Positions 9,364 through 20,253 of a DNA stretch of 64,000 bases are shown one piece after another. Position 1 is the stretch's first letter, and each line of letters opens with the position of its first letter. Under the pieces are notes generated by a model that worked only from the letters and a program-made list of their open reading frames with translations, made no database searches and was not told the DNA's origin. This DNA is from Synanceia verrucosa (lineage: Eukaryota; Chordata; Actinopteri; Perciformes; Synanceiidae): contig CM056550.1 in the NCBI GenBank assembly GCA_029721515.1, positions 10,729,844 to 10,793,843 on the forward strand, in the 5' to 3' direction. Both the position numbers and the translations under genes were made by a program.

Positions 9364-10136
9364 TGAACCATTGCTGGTGCTAGCTTCTGGTAGTTGTACA
9401 GTAAAGCGACAAGCATCATTTTGTACCATAACCTTGGCCTACTTACCAGCTATTGGTCTGCTCTGATTGCAATTTGCTTGATTACTATGAAAATAAGAGC
9501 ATAGTTAATATAACTGAATCATGATTAACAAATGCTTCATGCTATCAGTTAAGACATACTGTATCTATACAGCTACATGTAGACCATATCTTTTTTCATG
9601 TTTAGCCTTCATGTCAACTTAGCTGTATGAACACAGATACAATAATTATATACATACACAATTATATAAATATACACAATTCACCTTCATGCAGAGACAA
9701 TTTTATCTTTGTATTTATTTGACGCCAGCTATGTATTCTTATCTCAGTCAGCAGCCTTTAGAAATAATACTTAGCTAACATAGGTCATCTTATCTCAGTG
9801 AGAACTGTTAGCAACTGTGACTCGATAATATCATTGAACAGAAGGGTACATCTTACCAACATCTCCTCAACCAACAACAATAAAACTATAAAAACCATGT
9901 TCAGTTGAAAAGAAACTTGTTAAAGATGTTGCCAACATGTGAATGTTAAGGTTACTTACCCGTCTGTGGCGCCACTCTGGAAAATTCCCTCTGCAAGCAG
10001 AGATTCAAGTTTTTTCTACAGTTTAACACGCTGTAGAGTTAAAATTTACACTGCATGTCTGGATAAAAACTGACCTGCTTAGACTCTTTGTCTGTTGTTA
10101 ACTGGACTGATCACTGGACACTAGACTGATGTCTAG
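9364..10136 (+). repeat. Second, internally deleted copy of the module upstream region
   Basis: Direct repeat of 6664-7716 with the middle replaced by a short AT-rich join near 9640-9670. It keeps the minus-strand exon with its splice donor (ACTTAC on the plus strand at 9954-9959). It breaks off into a GT-rich microsatellite at 10137, losing the opposite exon. The segment B copy is at about 43968-44738. Confidence 0.8.
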
Positions 10137-10229
10137 TGACTGGGTGTGTATGCGTGGGTGTGCGTGTGTGTGGGCGTGTGTGTGTGTGTGTGTATGCCTG
10201 TGTGTATGCGTGGGTGTGCGTGTGTGTGG

Positions 10230-10268
<39 letters not shown>

Positions 10269-10270
10269 TG
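10137..10270 (+). repeat. GT-rich microsatellite
   Basis: Long interrupted (GT)n with TGTATGCGTGGGTGTGCG variants duplicated inside it. It marks the right breakpoint of the second module upstream region. The segment B copy at 44740-44875 differs in repeat number. Confidence 0.95.
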
Positions 10271-10704
10271 ATTAAGAACATCCTGTCATCACATGATCAA
10301 ATCTGAAGTCAGCTATTCACTGTGATTAACAAGAACATACAGTAGGTGATTTGAACTGAAGCAGAGAAATTCAAATACAGTATAAGGCACAGAAAGTCAT
10401 AGAGATATATTCACTATAACACCATAAAAATATATTCAATATAAGATTTGTTTTGTGGAAATAACTCAGTGCTTGTGTTTTTTTTATAAAAAACAACAAT
10501 GACATCAAATTATCAAACTGTCATGTAAAAGGTTAAATTTCTAAAAATAATTGAATGTGTGGTCGTTTGAGCCACAGGCGGAGTTTAGCTGCTGCAGAGA
10601 CAGAGAGGGAGCTGCCCCCCCTAGTGGCTGAGATATGTCACGACATTGAGTCTATAATATGGTCAATACAAATATTTTTTGAGACAGAAAACACTACACA
10701 ATAG

Positions 10705-11073
10705 CCTGATAGTTATTGTTACTAATGATGGACTTAAACATACTTCAGATAGTAAGCACAGTTTCCTGTCTTCGTTCAGTATATATAGTCCACATCTGAG
10801 CTGACCTCACCTGGTCCACACACCTCTCACCAAGTGGAGAAGACCCAACAGAGACTTTACTTCCTCAGGAAGATAAAACAAGCTGTCCTCCCTCAAAACC
10901 TGCTGATGAACTTCTATCAGTCAATGACAGAGAGCCTCCTGATGTTCAGCTGCTCGGTGTGGTTCAGCAGCTGCACAGTGGAGGACAGAAGGAAACTCCA
11001 GCAGGTGGTGAGGGTGGTGGAGCGTGTGATCAGGACCACACTTCACTCAGACTGCTGTCTCTGTGAAATCTGA
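10705..11073 (+). mobile_element. LINE reverse-transcriptase C-terminal fragment
   Basis: The frame 10834-11073 (79 residues) reads EKTQQRLYFLRKIKQAVLPQ then FYQSMTESLL and a Cys-Ser-Val-Trp stretch followed by DRRKLQQVV. This pattern is typical of the C-terminal region of fish LINE polymerases. It ends in a stop after HSDCCLCEI. No palm or endonuclease domain is attached, so it is a truncated relic. Related pieces lie at 28269-28476 and, inverted, 32115-32222. Confidence 0.7.
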
Positions 11074-11079
11074 CTCTGA

Positions 11080-12190
11080 ACCTGGTGCAGGTGTTCAGCA
11101 ACATTCTAGAAATCATGATGTCATCATGTATTTGATGGATGTTCCAAATGAAAAACTTATTTCTGCTGATTCTTAAAATATGGCAAATAAAGTTCACTAA
11201 CAAATGAAACATGAATGTCTTTAAAGATGAGCAGTACACACAAGTAATCTAATATTTAACACAGCAGACTATGGATTTTTCATTTTAATTATTTATTTAT
11301 ATTCATTTAATATTGTAGTGAAATTAATAATATAATCGTGAATATAATCACTTCTTTGATTTGGATGCTTTGATCTCAGATATCAGTGGATTTAAAGTCC
11401 AGTGTGCTCCCCATCACAACATGGAACCACAAAGGACTTTGATCTTATTAAGATACAGGTCAACATTGTGTGTGTGACACAGACCTTCTAACCCCTGAGG
11501 CAGACACACACACTCTCACCAACAGAGTGTTTCCACAACCATTTTACTGCTATGTTGGTTATTATCTCTTCAACACTGACAGTACAGCTTGGTTCTGGAT
11601 TTCTGCTGGAAACACAGAAGGATTTTTCACTGACGAGCTTTGAGACAACAAAACTGAAAATGAGTCTTCATCAAAATGCTGATCCTCCTGCTCTCATCCT
11701 GGGGCCTCATGTATCATTGTGGATACATGTTTTTTTTTGCAACTGTGTTTCCCAATTTTTTTTAAAAAAATGAAAGATTCATCAAATATTTTTCCATATG
11801 GATTCATCTTCCACATTTGGTCTTTGCTGCTTCAAACATGACTGTAATGATCCTCACTCACTAAATACAGCACAACATCAAACCAAATGCCAATAATTTA
11901 TGATCACTGTCATCAAGATGTGATCAAGCATATAAATATGTTATTATTTATATGATTATTGTTAATTATTGTTATTTATTTTAATGTAAATTAATATATT
12001 AATTATTTATTTAAACTATTGATTACTATATGTTATTATTAATTAATTGTTATTTATTTTAATGTGAATAAATATCTTGCACATGTTTGTAATTTAAATC
12101 TGGGACAAGCATCTGTGTGTGTGTGTTTTTAGTAATACTAATCTAAAATACTATCGATAAGATTCATACAAAATTTGATTAAAGTCAGCA
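11080..12190. other. No supported gene; AT-rich non-coding
   Basis: Very AT-rich around 11930-12070 (TTATTTATTTTAATGTAAATTAATA repeats) with a short (GT)n at 12114-12127. Small frames in this stretch are not convincing. The same sequence is at 45685-46795 in segment B. Confidence 0.6.
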
Positions 12191-12390
12191 TTAGTGGATT
12201 AGCCCTCTTGAACACGACAGCCCCCTAAACATGCGCTGAAGTGATTAAGCCTCGTTTGAAGTAGCGTCAACTTTAACATGAGCTGAGCCTCAGTGGAGTT
12301 AACTTCAGCAAGGCTTATACAACCTTCTATTAGGCGTGTGAGTGGAGTACATAAGAAGCCCAGACCATGCGATTGTCGAAGAGTTGGGCT

Positions 12391-12530
12391 GATTTTTCCA
12401 ATAGTGCAGGGCAACAAATTCTTTTGGAACTCTACAAAGAGTGTAAACCGACAACCAAGAAGGGAAATGAACAGCGTGGCAGGAAATTGCCGACCACTTG
12501 AATGCGCAAGTTAAATTTTATAAGAATGTT
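12391..12530 (+). pseudogene. Myb/SANT-like DNA-binding domain relic (Harbinger-type)
   Basis: Two frames together show the domain: one reads QQILLELYKECK then TTKKGN, and after a frame change the next reads TAWQEIADHLNAQ. The spacing and the aromatic (Trp), Lys-Lys and DHLNA signature resemble the Myb/SANT-like domains encoded by Harbinger transposons and related host genes such as NAIF1/MSANTD. At least one frameshift and a stop break it, and there is no nuclease gene nearby. Identical in segment B (46995-47134). Confidence 0.55.
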
Positions 12531-12535
12531 GAATG

Positions 12536-12586
12536 TCAATATCATGATATTGATAGGGCTACACAAACATTTGTTTGTGTAGCCCT
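12536..12586. repeat. Two adjacent perfect palindromes
   Basis: 12536-12553 is an 18-bp perfect palindrome (TCAATATCA/TGATATTGA). After one base, 12555-12586 has 15-bp arms AGGGCTACACAAACA and TGTTTGTGTAGCCCT around a TT loop. They lie just downstream of the Myb/SANT relic and may be fused terminal repeats of a Harbinger-type element. Conserved in B at 47140-47190. Confidence 0.9.
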
Positions 12587-12599
12587 AAAACATAACTTG

Positions 12600-13890
12600 C
12601 ATCTTTACACCTCAACTGTGGCAACACAGCTTTCCGATGTAACTCATGATGCATCGTTCCAACTAAGCTTTTGGGAGACACTTGCGTTCAACGATACATC
12701 GGACTATGTTAGTTGTAAACATCGGAAGTTGCTTTGATTGGACGATGCTGTTGGGAAACAGTTGGGTCGTAGATCCAACGTTGGAACTTAGGAAGTAGCT
12801 AAGGAAGTTTGCAACAAATGTTTTGGGACACACACCCCAGGTTAGTTGTCTGTCATGGTGAAAATGTGTGTGTGGAATATGTTGGCAGCAGATGTTGGAG
12901 CATAGCTTTGTGCAGATAAATAATGATTTGAATGAGTACAAATGCTCGCTGGTAGTTGAAGATGTGATCCACGATTGTTATTTTCTTTGCTGTGACATAC
13001 GCTTTCATATGGTCTTGTTTTCATTTGGTGGCAAATCAACACCCTCTGTTGATGACGCATCATGGGTTCACTTAAATGGTATGAACGTGGGTCATTCACC
13101 AGTAAGCACTTTGGTTCCCAGTGTAAGGCCTAATAATGCCTAATAATCCAAGATGGTGACAATGAAATCTCAGAGCTATCAGCCTCAAACCAATGGGTGA
13201 GTAATAATGACTCTGTTCACTATTTATACACAAACTATGGTAACAACATTTCTGTGGTTATTTTAACTGGAGAAACAATATTAGTAAGCATGAATAATGT
13301 TTGACTGTTGTTAAATTAAACAGCATGAAATACTTTAGATAATTCTACTTGATCACAGATCTTCTAGAGTAACACATGGAAAGAGATGCTTGGTTGAACT
13401 CTTTACAAACAGATAAACACAGTCTGTCTTGATTTTCAGTCCACTCACCATGACAAGCTGCAGAAGGCAAAATCCATCCATTTTCTACCACTTGTATCCC
13501 TCACATAGGGACAGTCTTAGGGTGAAAGGCAGAGTCCACCCTGGACAAGTCTCCAGTTCATCACAGGACACATAGAGACAGACAATCACAGTGGAGCAAT
13601 ACAGCCGTTTACTGTCTGTGTTGGCACACAGCCAACTCAACGGGTAAAACAGTCTCACGTCATCCTTCAAGAGTGGTTAAAGTAAGAGATGAAGTAAGAA
13701 TGAAGAATAGAATGGAAGATAGCCACCACACCACCATGGCAGCAGGCTCTGCCACGGTAACGGGTTAAGCCCATAGACTGTTAAGCCGCGGTATAGGACA
13801 GGCTCCACTAGCAACAGGTAAAGCCATGCTACCGGCTGTGCTCCTTGTGACACCGCCAAATCATTTCAGCATGAAGACTACTCTCTTCTC
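12600..13890. other. Non-coding, DNA-transposon-like flank and SINE tail
   Basis: 12600-12850 looks like the flank of a Harbinger-type element (AACGATACATCGGAC, GTTTGCAACAAATG), judged only by general resemblance. 13140-13200 has AATCCAAGATGG...ACCAATGGGTG, also present near 21440-21512 and 32460-32490 (a dispersed fish repeat). 13472-13589 is a minus-strand SINE tail. No frame is convincing. Confidence 0.5.
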
Positions 13891-13899
13891 TTCCGATGG

Positions 13900-15113
13900 A
13901 AAAAAAATTGATTTGATTTGATTTCATAGTTATCCTAAACAAAAACAATAAAAGCAGAAACATCATACATCATTAGCAATTTAACAAAGCACATCCATTT
14001 CTCTTCAAGAAGGGACCGAGAGAAGCAACGCTTATTTTGTTCGGCCCCCTTTGTATCTCATACAATGTAACACAAATACTGTACTATAGCAAAAATATAC
14101 ATACATTGTTAATGTTTATGTTTTTTTTATATTTAATACACTATTTCATAACATAAAAGTAGTAAAAAAGAGAAAAAAAAATGGTCAGAATAAATTCAAT
14201 TGTTCATAAAATTGTAAGAGTGAGCTTATAGCAACACTTAAACTGTTTGATATTTTTGCAGACTTTCATATTTTTATCAAGATTGTTCCATAGTACTATA
14301 ACACATATTGAAATGCACATTTTTTTCAATGTTGTATGAGTAGTTATTGTCTGTTTAAAATTGTGTTTGTTTCGAAAATCATAATTACTCTCTCTTTCCT
14401 TAAACAACTTTTGTATATCCCCTGGTAAGCTTCTTCTATTCCAGACTTAAACATAGTTTGTGCAGTTTTAAATTTAACCAAATCTGGAAACTTCAGTATA
14501 TGAGATATTAAAAACAAGTTATTGCTATGATCAAGGTATCCCACTCCGTTAATTAACCTCATTGCTCGTTTTTGTAAAGTAAAAATCTTTTTTAAAGTGC
14601 TTTTATAGGTATTACTCCAAACTTCAACACAATAAGACACATATGGGTCAAAAAGTGCAGAGTACAGAGTGTGCAATGACTTCCTATCAAGGATATGTCT
14701 GGCTTTACCCAGAATCCCGATGGTCCTTGCCAATTTAGAACACAAACATTTTGTCTGGGATTTCCAGCTGAGTCTGTGGTCAATTTGTACACCCAGAAAC
14801 TTGATCTCATATACTCTTTCAATCATTATTTTATCAATCTCTATCTTTATTTCGGTGTTTATCTTGCGATTCCCAAATAGAATGTACTTCGTTTTACTTG
14901 TATTTAATGATAGTTTATTTTTGTCAAACCAATCTTTTACTTTGGATAATTCAATGTTGACTACTGATATAAGCTGATTTAAATCATCTCCCAAACAAAA
15001 ATATTTGTATCATCAGCAAAGACACCTAATTTTAAAATATTAGATACATTAAAAATATAATTAATATACAATATGAACAGTTTGGGTCCTAATACTGATC
15101 CCTGGGGGACACT
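13900..15113 (-). mobile_element. LINE-A: 5'-truncated jockey-like LINE, inactivated
   Basis: On the minus strand the palm motifs SVPQGSVLGP and FADDT are followed after a frameshift near 14995-15003 (one T short in a T-run) by a 216-residue frame (14994-14344): LNTSKTKYILFGN, FLGVQIDHRLSW, and a C-terminal LQKRAMRLI segment. The 3' end is a short ATCAA repeat and A-run at 13900-13925. It is interrupted at 15113 by LINE-B and resumes at 18250-18290. The endonuclease is missing. Clade is jockey/Rex1/Daphne-like, not resolved. Confidence 0.85.
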
Positions 15114-15359
15114 TTGAGCTGTGGGCACTGATTTCTTTCCTACTCAAATTGATGATGTTGAACAGATAGTGCTGCAGTTCTCTGCGAGCATCTCTAGACT
15201 CTGTTGCTCCTCAAAAAAAAGAAGATAGTAAAAGCATAGAAAGCTGGCTCCATGGTATAACCCTCACACCCGCAGTTTAAAGCAAGCAGCAAAGAAGATT
15301 TGAAAGGAAGTGGCGTTTAACCCGGTCTGCAAGCGTCTCGCCTGGACTGGCATGATAGT

Positions 15360-16208
15360 TTGAAAGCTTATAGGAAGGCTCTCCGTAAGGCCAGAGCAGC
15401 TTATTATTCATCATTAATAGAGGAAAATAAAAACAACCCCAGGTTTCTTTTCAGCACTGTAGCCAGGCTGACAGAGAGCCACAGCTCTATTGAACCATCT
15501 GTTCCCACAACCCTCAGTAGTAGTGACTTCATGAGCTTCTTTAATGAGAAGATTATAACTATTAGGGAGAAAATCAGTCACACTGTGCCTTTGACTGAAA
15601 CTGCTTTGTCTTTAAACACAGGAAGCATAGGACTCATTGAAGAACTTGATGTATACTTGGACTGCCTTTCTCCCATAGACCTCCACAAACTGACTTCATT
15701 GATTTCCTCATCTAAGCCTTCTACTTGTCTCTTAGATCCCATCCCAACTTCACTGCTTAAAGAAGCTTTACCGTTACTGAGCACCTCTTTATTAAACATG
15801 ATCAACTTATCTTTGCTGTCAGGCTATGTACCTCAGTCATTTAAAGTAGCCGTAATCAAACCTCTTCTGAAGAAGCCCGGTCTTGATCCAGAGGTTTTAG
15901 CCAACTATAGACCAATATCCAACCTTCCTTTTCTCTCTAAGATCCTTGAGAAAGCAGTGTGCAGTCAGCTGTGTGACTTCCTCCAGAACAATAATCTATT
16001 TGAGGACTTTCAGTCAGGATTTAGAAAATATCATAGCACCGAGACCGCTCTGGTGAAAATTACTAATGACCTGCTAATTGCGTCAGACCATGGACTCGTC
16101 TCAGTACTTGTCTTGTTAGATCTCAGCGCTGCTTTTGATACTATTGACCACCATATCCTGTTGCAGAGATTAGAACATTTAACTGGCATCAGAGGAACTT
16201 TACTTTAA
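15360..16208 (+). pseudogene. LINE-B reverse transcriptase, N-terminal part
   Basis: The longest intact frame of LINE-B, covering fingers and the first catalytic Asp (LDLSAAFDTIDHH). It ends at TAA 16206-16208, before the GVPQGS and YADD motifs, which lie downstream in shifted frames. The upstream linker (YRKALRKARAAYYSSLI) is typical of CR1/L2-type ORF2. About 280 residues against a usual ORF2 of roughly 900-1000, so truncated at both ends. Confidence 0.8.
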
Positions 16209-16916
16209 GCTGGTTCAAATCCTGTATCGGATCGATCTGGTTTGTTCACATTAATGATGAGTCCTCCATGCAGTCCATTGTCAGTTATGGAGTTCCTCAA
16301 GGTTCTGTGCTTGGGCCTATTCTATTTACTTTATATATGCTTCCTTTAGGCAATGTTATCAGGAAACACTCCATAAACTTTCACTATTATGCAGATGATA
16401 CTCAGCTTCTGTTGTCATTTAAGTCAGGCTAGTCCAGCCAGTTAGCTAAACTCCAAACATGTCTTCAGGATATAAAAACTTGGATCAGCGCACAATTTCT
16501 TGTTGTTAAATTCAGATAAAACTGAGGTTATTCTAATTGGCCTAGAAAATCTCAGAAATAACCTATCTAATGACTTATTTACTCTAGGTGGCTTTGTACC
16601 AGCCTCGAACTTACCACTGTAAGGAATCTTAGGGTAATTTTGGACCAAGATATGTCCTTCAACGATCCACATGAAACAAACAGCTAGAACAGCTTTTTTT
16701 CATCATAAGTAGCTATTGCAAAAAATAAGGCATATTCTCTCCCAAAACGATGCAGAAAAAATTAGTCCATGCATTTGTAACTTCCAGGCTGGACTATTGT
16801 AGCTTTCGTTATTATCAGGCTGCCCTAATAAGTCTATCAGGACTCTCCAGCTGGTCCAGAGCAGCTGCATGCACGTGTTCTGACCAGAACCAGGGAAAAG
16901 AGACCATATTTCTCCG

Positions 16917-17228
16917 GTGTTAGCCTCTCTGCACTGGCTCCCTGTAAAATCTAGAATAGAATTTAAAATCCTCCTCCTCACCTACAAGGCACTTAATGGT
17001 CAGGCACCATCTTATCTTAAAGAGCTAATGGTGCCTTATAATCCTGCTAGGCTCTACGGCTCTCAGAATGCAGGACTATTAGCGGTTCCTAGGGTTTATA
17101 AAAGTAGAATGGGAGCTAGAGCTTTCCAGTTATCAAGCTCCTCTTCTGTGGAACCAACTCCCCTCTTTGAGTCCGGGAGGCAGACACCATCCCCTTATTC
17201 AAGACTAGGCTTAAGACTTTCCTTTTGA
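16917..17228 (+). pseudogene. LINE-B C-terminal domain
   Basis: 103-residue frame starting LASLHWLPVKSRIEFKILL, then YKALNGQAPSYLKEL and GLLAVPRVYKSRMGARAF, the conserved C-terminal region of CR1/L2-type elements. It is separated from the RT frame by stops. Confidence 0.8.
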
Positions 17229-18249
17229 TAGTGCTTATAGTTAGGACTGATCCAAGGTTGACTCAGGCTTTGCCTTGGATCAATCATTAGTTATGCTGCT
17301 ATAGGTCCTAGACTGCCAGGGGACTTCCTCTGACACACTGAGCTTCTCTTCTTCTTCATTTGGATGCCTCCATTAAGTCATTTTACTGACTCATCTTCTT
17401 CCCCGGAGCCCCTGTGTTCCCAGCGCCCAGGTGTCCGTGAGCTGAGGCTACTTGTTGAGAAGGAGGTGGTGTCATCCAGGCTTTGTCTGTCCTGATGGTG
17501 GTGAGATGGAGAAGAGGCGATGCTGCTCAGGTTGTATCTGTTAGAGTAGTGGAGAAGAGGATGTGTTTACTCTTCCTCCCTTTAACACATGCTGCAGATT
17601 AGTTTTGTGCCTCGTAGTCCCTGTGCGTTCTCATCTCACAGGTATCCATGGATCCAGTCTACCTGGTGGAGTAGTGGTTGTGCAGACCAGTCAGGCTTCA
17701 TCTTCTGGTTCTGAGTGACGTGGTGGTGATGAGGTCATCCTGCGGAGGTTTCTCCTGTTTGGTGTGGTGGAGTGGAAGACGTGCTGCCCAGGCTTCTTCT
17801 GGTTGGCATGGTGGAGAGGGGCGACATGCTTCTCATCCTTTGCTGATAGCTTGATGATGCTCTTCATCCCCTTGGACACTCTCATACAATTCTATATATA
17901 CACACTGTATATTAGCTGTTGTTATATTGAGTTGGACATTTCCATACAATTTTGTATGTTAGTGTTAATGTGTTTTCATTGTTGTTATTCTGTACACATG
18001 GCATCTATTGCACGTCTGTCCATCCTGGAAGAGGGATCCCTCCTCTGTTGCTCTTCCTGAGGTTTCTTCCGTTTCTTTTTCCCTGTTAAAAGGTTTTTTT
18101 TGGGGGAGTTTTTCCTTAGTCGATCTCGAGGGTCATTGTAAAGGACAGAGGGTGTCATATTCTGTACAGATTGTAAAGCCCAATGAGGCAAATTCATAAT
18201 TTGTGATATTGGGCTATACAAATAAAGTTGACTTGACTTGACTTGACTT

Positions 18250-18290
18250 GACACTGCAGGCAATGTTTAGGCTCAGTGACTTATAGGTCC
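18250..18290 (-). mobile_element. LINE-A continuation after LINE-B
   Basis: The stretch GACACTGCAGGCAATG...ATAGGTCC matches 49707-49747 and encodes the YKSLSLNIACS part of LINE-A on the minus strand. It is cut by the assembly gap. Confidence 0.85.
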
Positions 18291-18790
18291 NNNNNNNNNN
18301 NNNNNNNNNNNNNNNNNNNNNNNNNNNNNNNNNNNNNNNNNNNNNNNNNNNNNNNNNNNNNNNNNNNNNNNNNNNNNNNNNNNNNNNNNNNNNNNNNNNN
18401 NNNNNNNNNNNNNNNNNNNNNNNNNNNNNNNNNNNNNNNNNNNNNNNNNNNNNNNNNNNNNNNNNNNNNNNNNNNNNNNNNNNNNNNNNNNNNNNNNNNN
18501 NNNNNNNNNNNNNNNNNNNNNNNNNNNNNNNNNNNNNNNNNNNNNNNNNNNNNNNNNNNNNNNNNNNNNNNNNNNNNNNNNNNNNNNNNNNNNNNNNNNN
18601 NNNNNNNNNNNNNNNNNNNNNNNNNNNNNNNNNNNNNNNNNNNNNNNNNNNNNNNNNNNNNNNNNNNNNNNNNNNNNNNNNNNNNNNNNNNNNNNNNNNN
18701 NNNNNNNNNNNNNNNNNNNNNNNNNNNNNNNNNNNNNNNNNNNNNNNNNNNNNNNNNNNNNNNNNNNNNNNNNNNNNNNNNNNNNNNNNN
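18291..18790. other. Assembly gap, 500 N
   Basis: Exactly 500 unknown bases. The round number suggests a scaffolding gap of nominal size, so the true distance between 18290 and 18791 is not known. Open frames reported across it are artefacts of N codons. Confidence 0.99.
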
Positions 18791-19603
18791 GGGTCATAAG
18801 ACTGTTATGAGTTACATAGCAGTGTTGACAGAGTTGCTGCCAGTGTGATTTCTGACCACTGCTGCTGGAAATTTTAATTGGAGACCTTTGGGGCAGAAGT
18901 AACATACATATTGGAAGACTTTTCGTTGTTTGTCAGTTTGTCTCAGTGTAAAGTAACACAATGGGTAATGAATCGTCCAAAGCTCTGAGTAGTGGTGGAT
19001 CGAAAGCTAATGTAATTTAATTCTCCAAATAGCAGAAGGAGAGGTCAACCTGTCATTGAAGTCATGTGGTATTACAGATTTTTGCACACATACTGTACAT
19101 CTGAGCAAATAACACGTTTATACATGATATGAGACCTTGCATGCCTGTGTGGTCACAGGTAGATTATCAGCTAGGTGGAGGGCATCATGATCACAGGGTC
19201 ACTTCACTGTAAGACATGATTCTGTGCTCATGTAGATTTGAATTAATGTATTAGGTAAAATACATATCTAATATGATTGTGTTTTTGATTTGAGACAACT
19301 ATTTAACTAAATTTCAAATAAAATGCACCCATTGTAGTTGATAATAAAAATAAAATATAAGGATTATATTTATAATATCCCAAATAGAGAGAACATTGAA
19401 CATTTTAATTGAAGTGGGTTTTTTTTTTTAAATTATGTCCGCAATTCCCATCATGCCCCTGCCCCATATTACAGTATTTGCAGTTACTTTGTTAAGCTAG
19501 CTGATTCACCTTTGTAAATGCAGATATTACTTTGTGTTTTAATGCTCCTGTTTTGAACATGGCAGTTTATGGAGTTCATTGTCATGTTTTTGCTCTTTTA
19601 CAG
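18791..19603. other. No feature seen
   Basis: AT-rich sequence after the gap with only short frames and no recognisable repeat or RNA gene. A GGGTAATGAATCGTCC start-like motif at 18962 opens a frame of under 20 codons and is not called. Confidence 0.5.
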
Positions 19604-19722
19604 TTCCACCATCGGTGAGGTGGCTGTAACGTTTCTTGATCCAGGGACTGCAGGACGTCATGCAGCCTGGTCCCCTGCTGCGTCAGGTAGGTGCTGTTAG
19701 CCAGGGACAGATCAGATTTAAG
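19604..19722 (+). pseudogene. Divergent relic of the same exon's 3' end in the spacer
   Basis: After the acceptor TCTTTTACAG there are unrelated bases, then GATCCAGGGACTGCAGGACGTC shared with 9099-9120, a 25-bp insertion relative to segment A, and the same CAGGGACAGATCA...AAG|GTAAGATA donor. The last 31 codons are open after a TAA. It is followed by the same module upstream region as at 9159 onward. Confidence 0.45.
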
Positions 19723-20253
19723 GTAAGATATACAGTAAGTTTAGGTTAAGGATAGATATCATAAAAGTCTTGTCTCAATACCTGCATCAAAAAAGATGTC
19801 AGTCAGAGCCAAAAGGATTGGCAGAGTAATCAATTAGTCGATTGGCAACTATTTTGATAATTGATTCATTTTTCATTTTTTAAAGTGGTTCACTGGTTCC
19901 AGTATTTAGCCTAGCAAAGATCCTTATGAACCATTACTGGTGCTAGCTTCTGGTAGTTGTACAGTAAAAGTGACAAGCATAATTTTGTACCATAACCTTG
20001 GTCTACTTCCCAGCTATTGGTCTGCTCTGATTGCAATTTGCTTGATTACTATGAAAATAAGAGCATAGTTAATATAGCTGAATCATGATCAACAAATGCT
20101 TCATGCTATCAGTTAAGACATACTGTATCTATACAGCTACATGTAGACCATATCTTTTTTCATGTTTAGCCTTCATGTCAACTTAGCTGTATAAACACAG
20201 ATACAATAATTATGTACATATATAATAAGAGGGGCAATTTCTCCTATTTAGAT

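Larger units (their letters stand above)
15114..18249 (+). mobile_element. LINE-B: CR1/L2-type LINE, 5'-truncated and decayed
   Basis: 3136 bp flanked by the 6-bp duplication GACACT (15108-15113 and 18250-18255), with the empty site in segment B. It begins in the region after the endonuclease, then a 282-residue RT frame (15360-16208): NYRPISNLPFLSKILEK, FQSGFRKYHSTETAL, LLDLSAAFDTIDH. GVPQGSVLGP (about 16290) and YYADDTQLL (about 16386) follow in other frames, then LHWLPVKSRIEFKILLLTYKALNG (16920-17010). The 3' UTR ends in TTGAC repeats. Several frameshifts and stops mean it cannot move on its own. Confidence 0.9.
1..18290 (+). repeat. Segment A: near-identical direct copy of 33009-49747
   Basis: Base 1 aligns with 33009 and base 18290 with 49747, both reading AGCTCATCAGGAGC at the left and TTATAGGTCC at the right. 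Differences are scattered single bases, short homopolymer or microsatellite indels, a 16-bp indel near 5020-5035, and two large insertions: a LINE only here (15114-18249) and a Tc1 only in the other copy. The match runs to the last base before the N gap. The left edge is the window edge, so the true start is unknown. It is either a recent segmental duplication or the other haplotype retained in the assembly. Confidence 0.95.

Noticed and set aside
12868..13143. 91-residue frame present in both segments
   Set aside because: Conserved only because the segments are near-identical; lies in transposon-like flank, no domain, no splice signals.
18273..18905. Long open frames across the N gap on both strands
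   Set aside because: They consist almost entirely of unknown codons; open only because N codons contain no stops.
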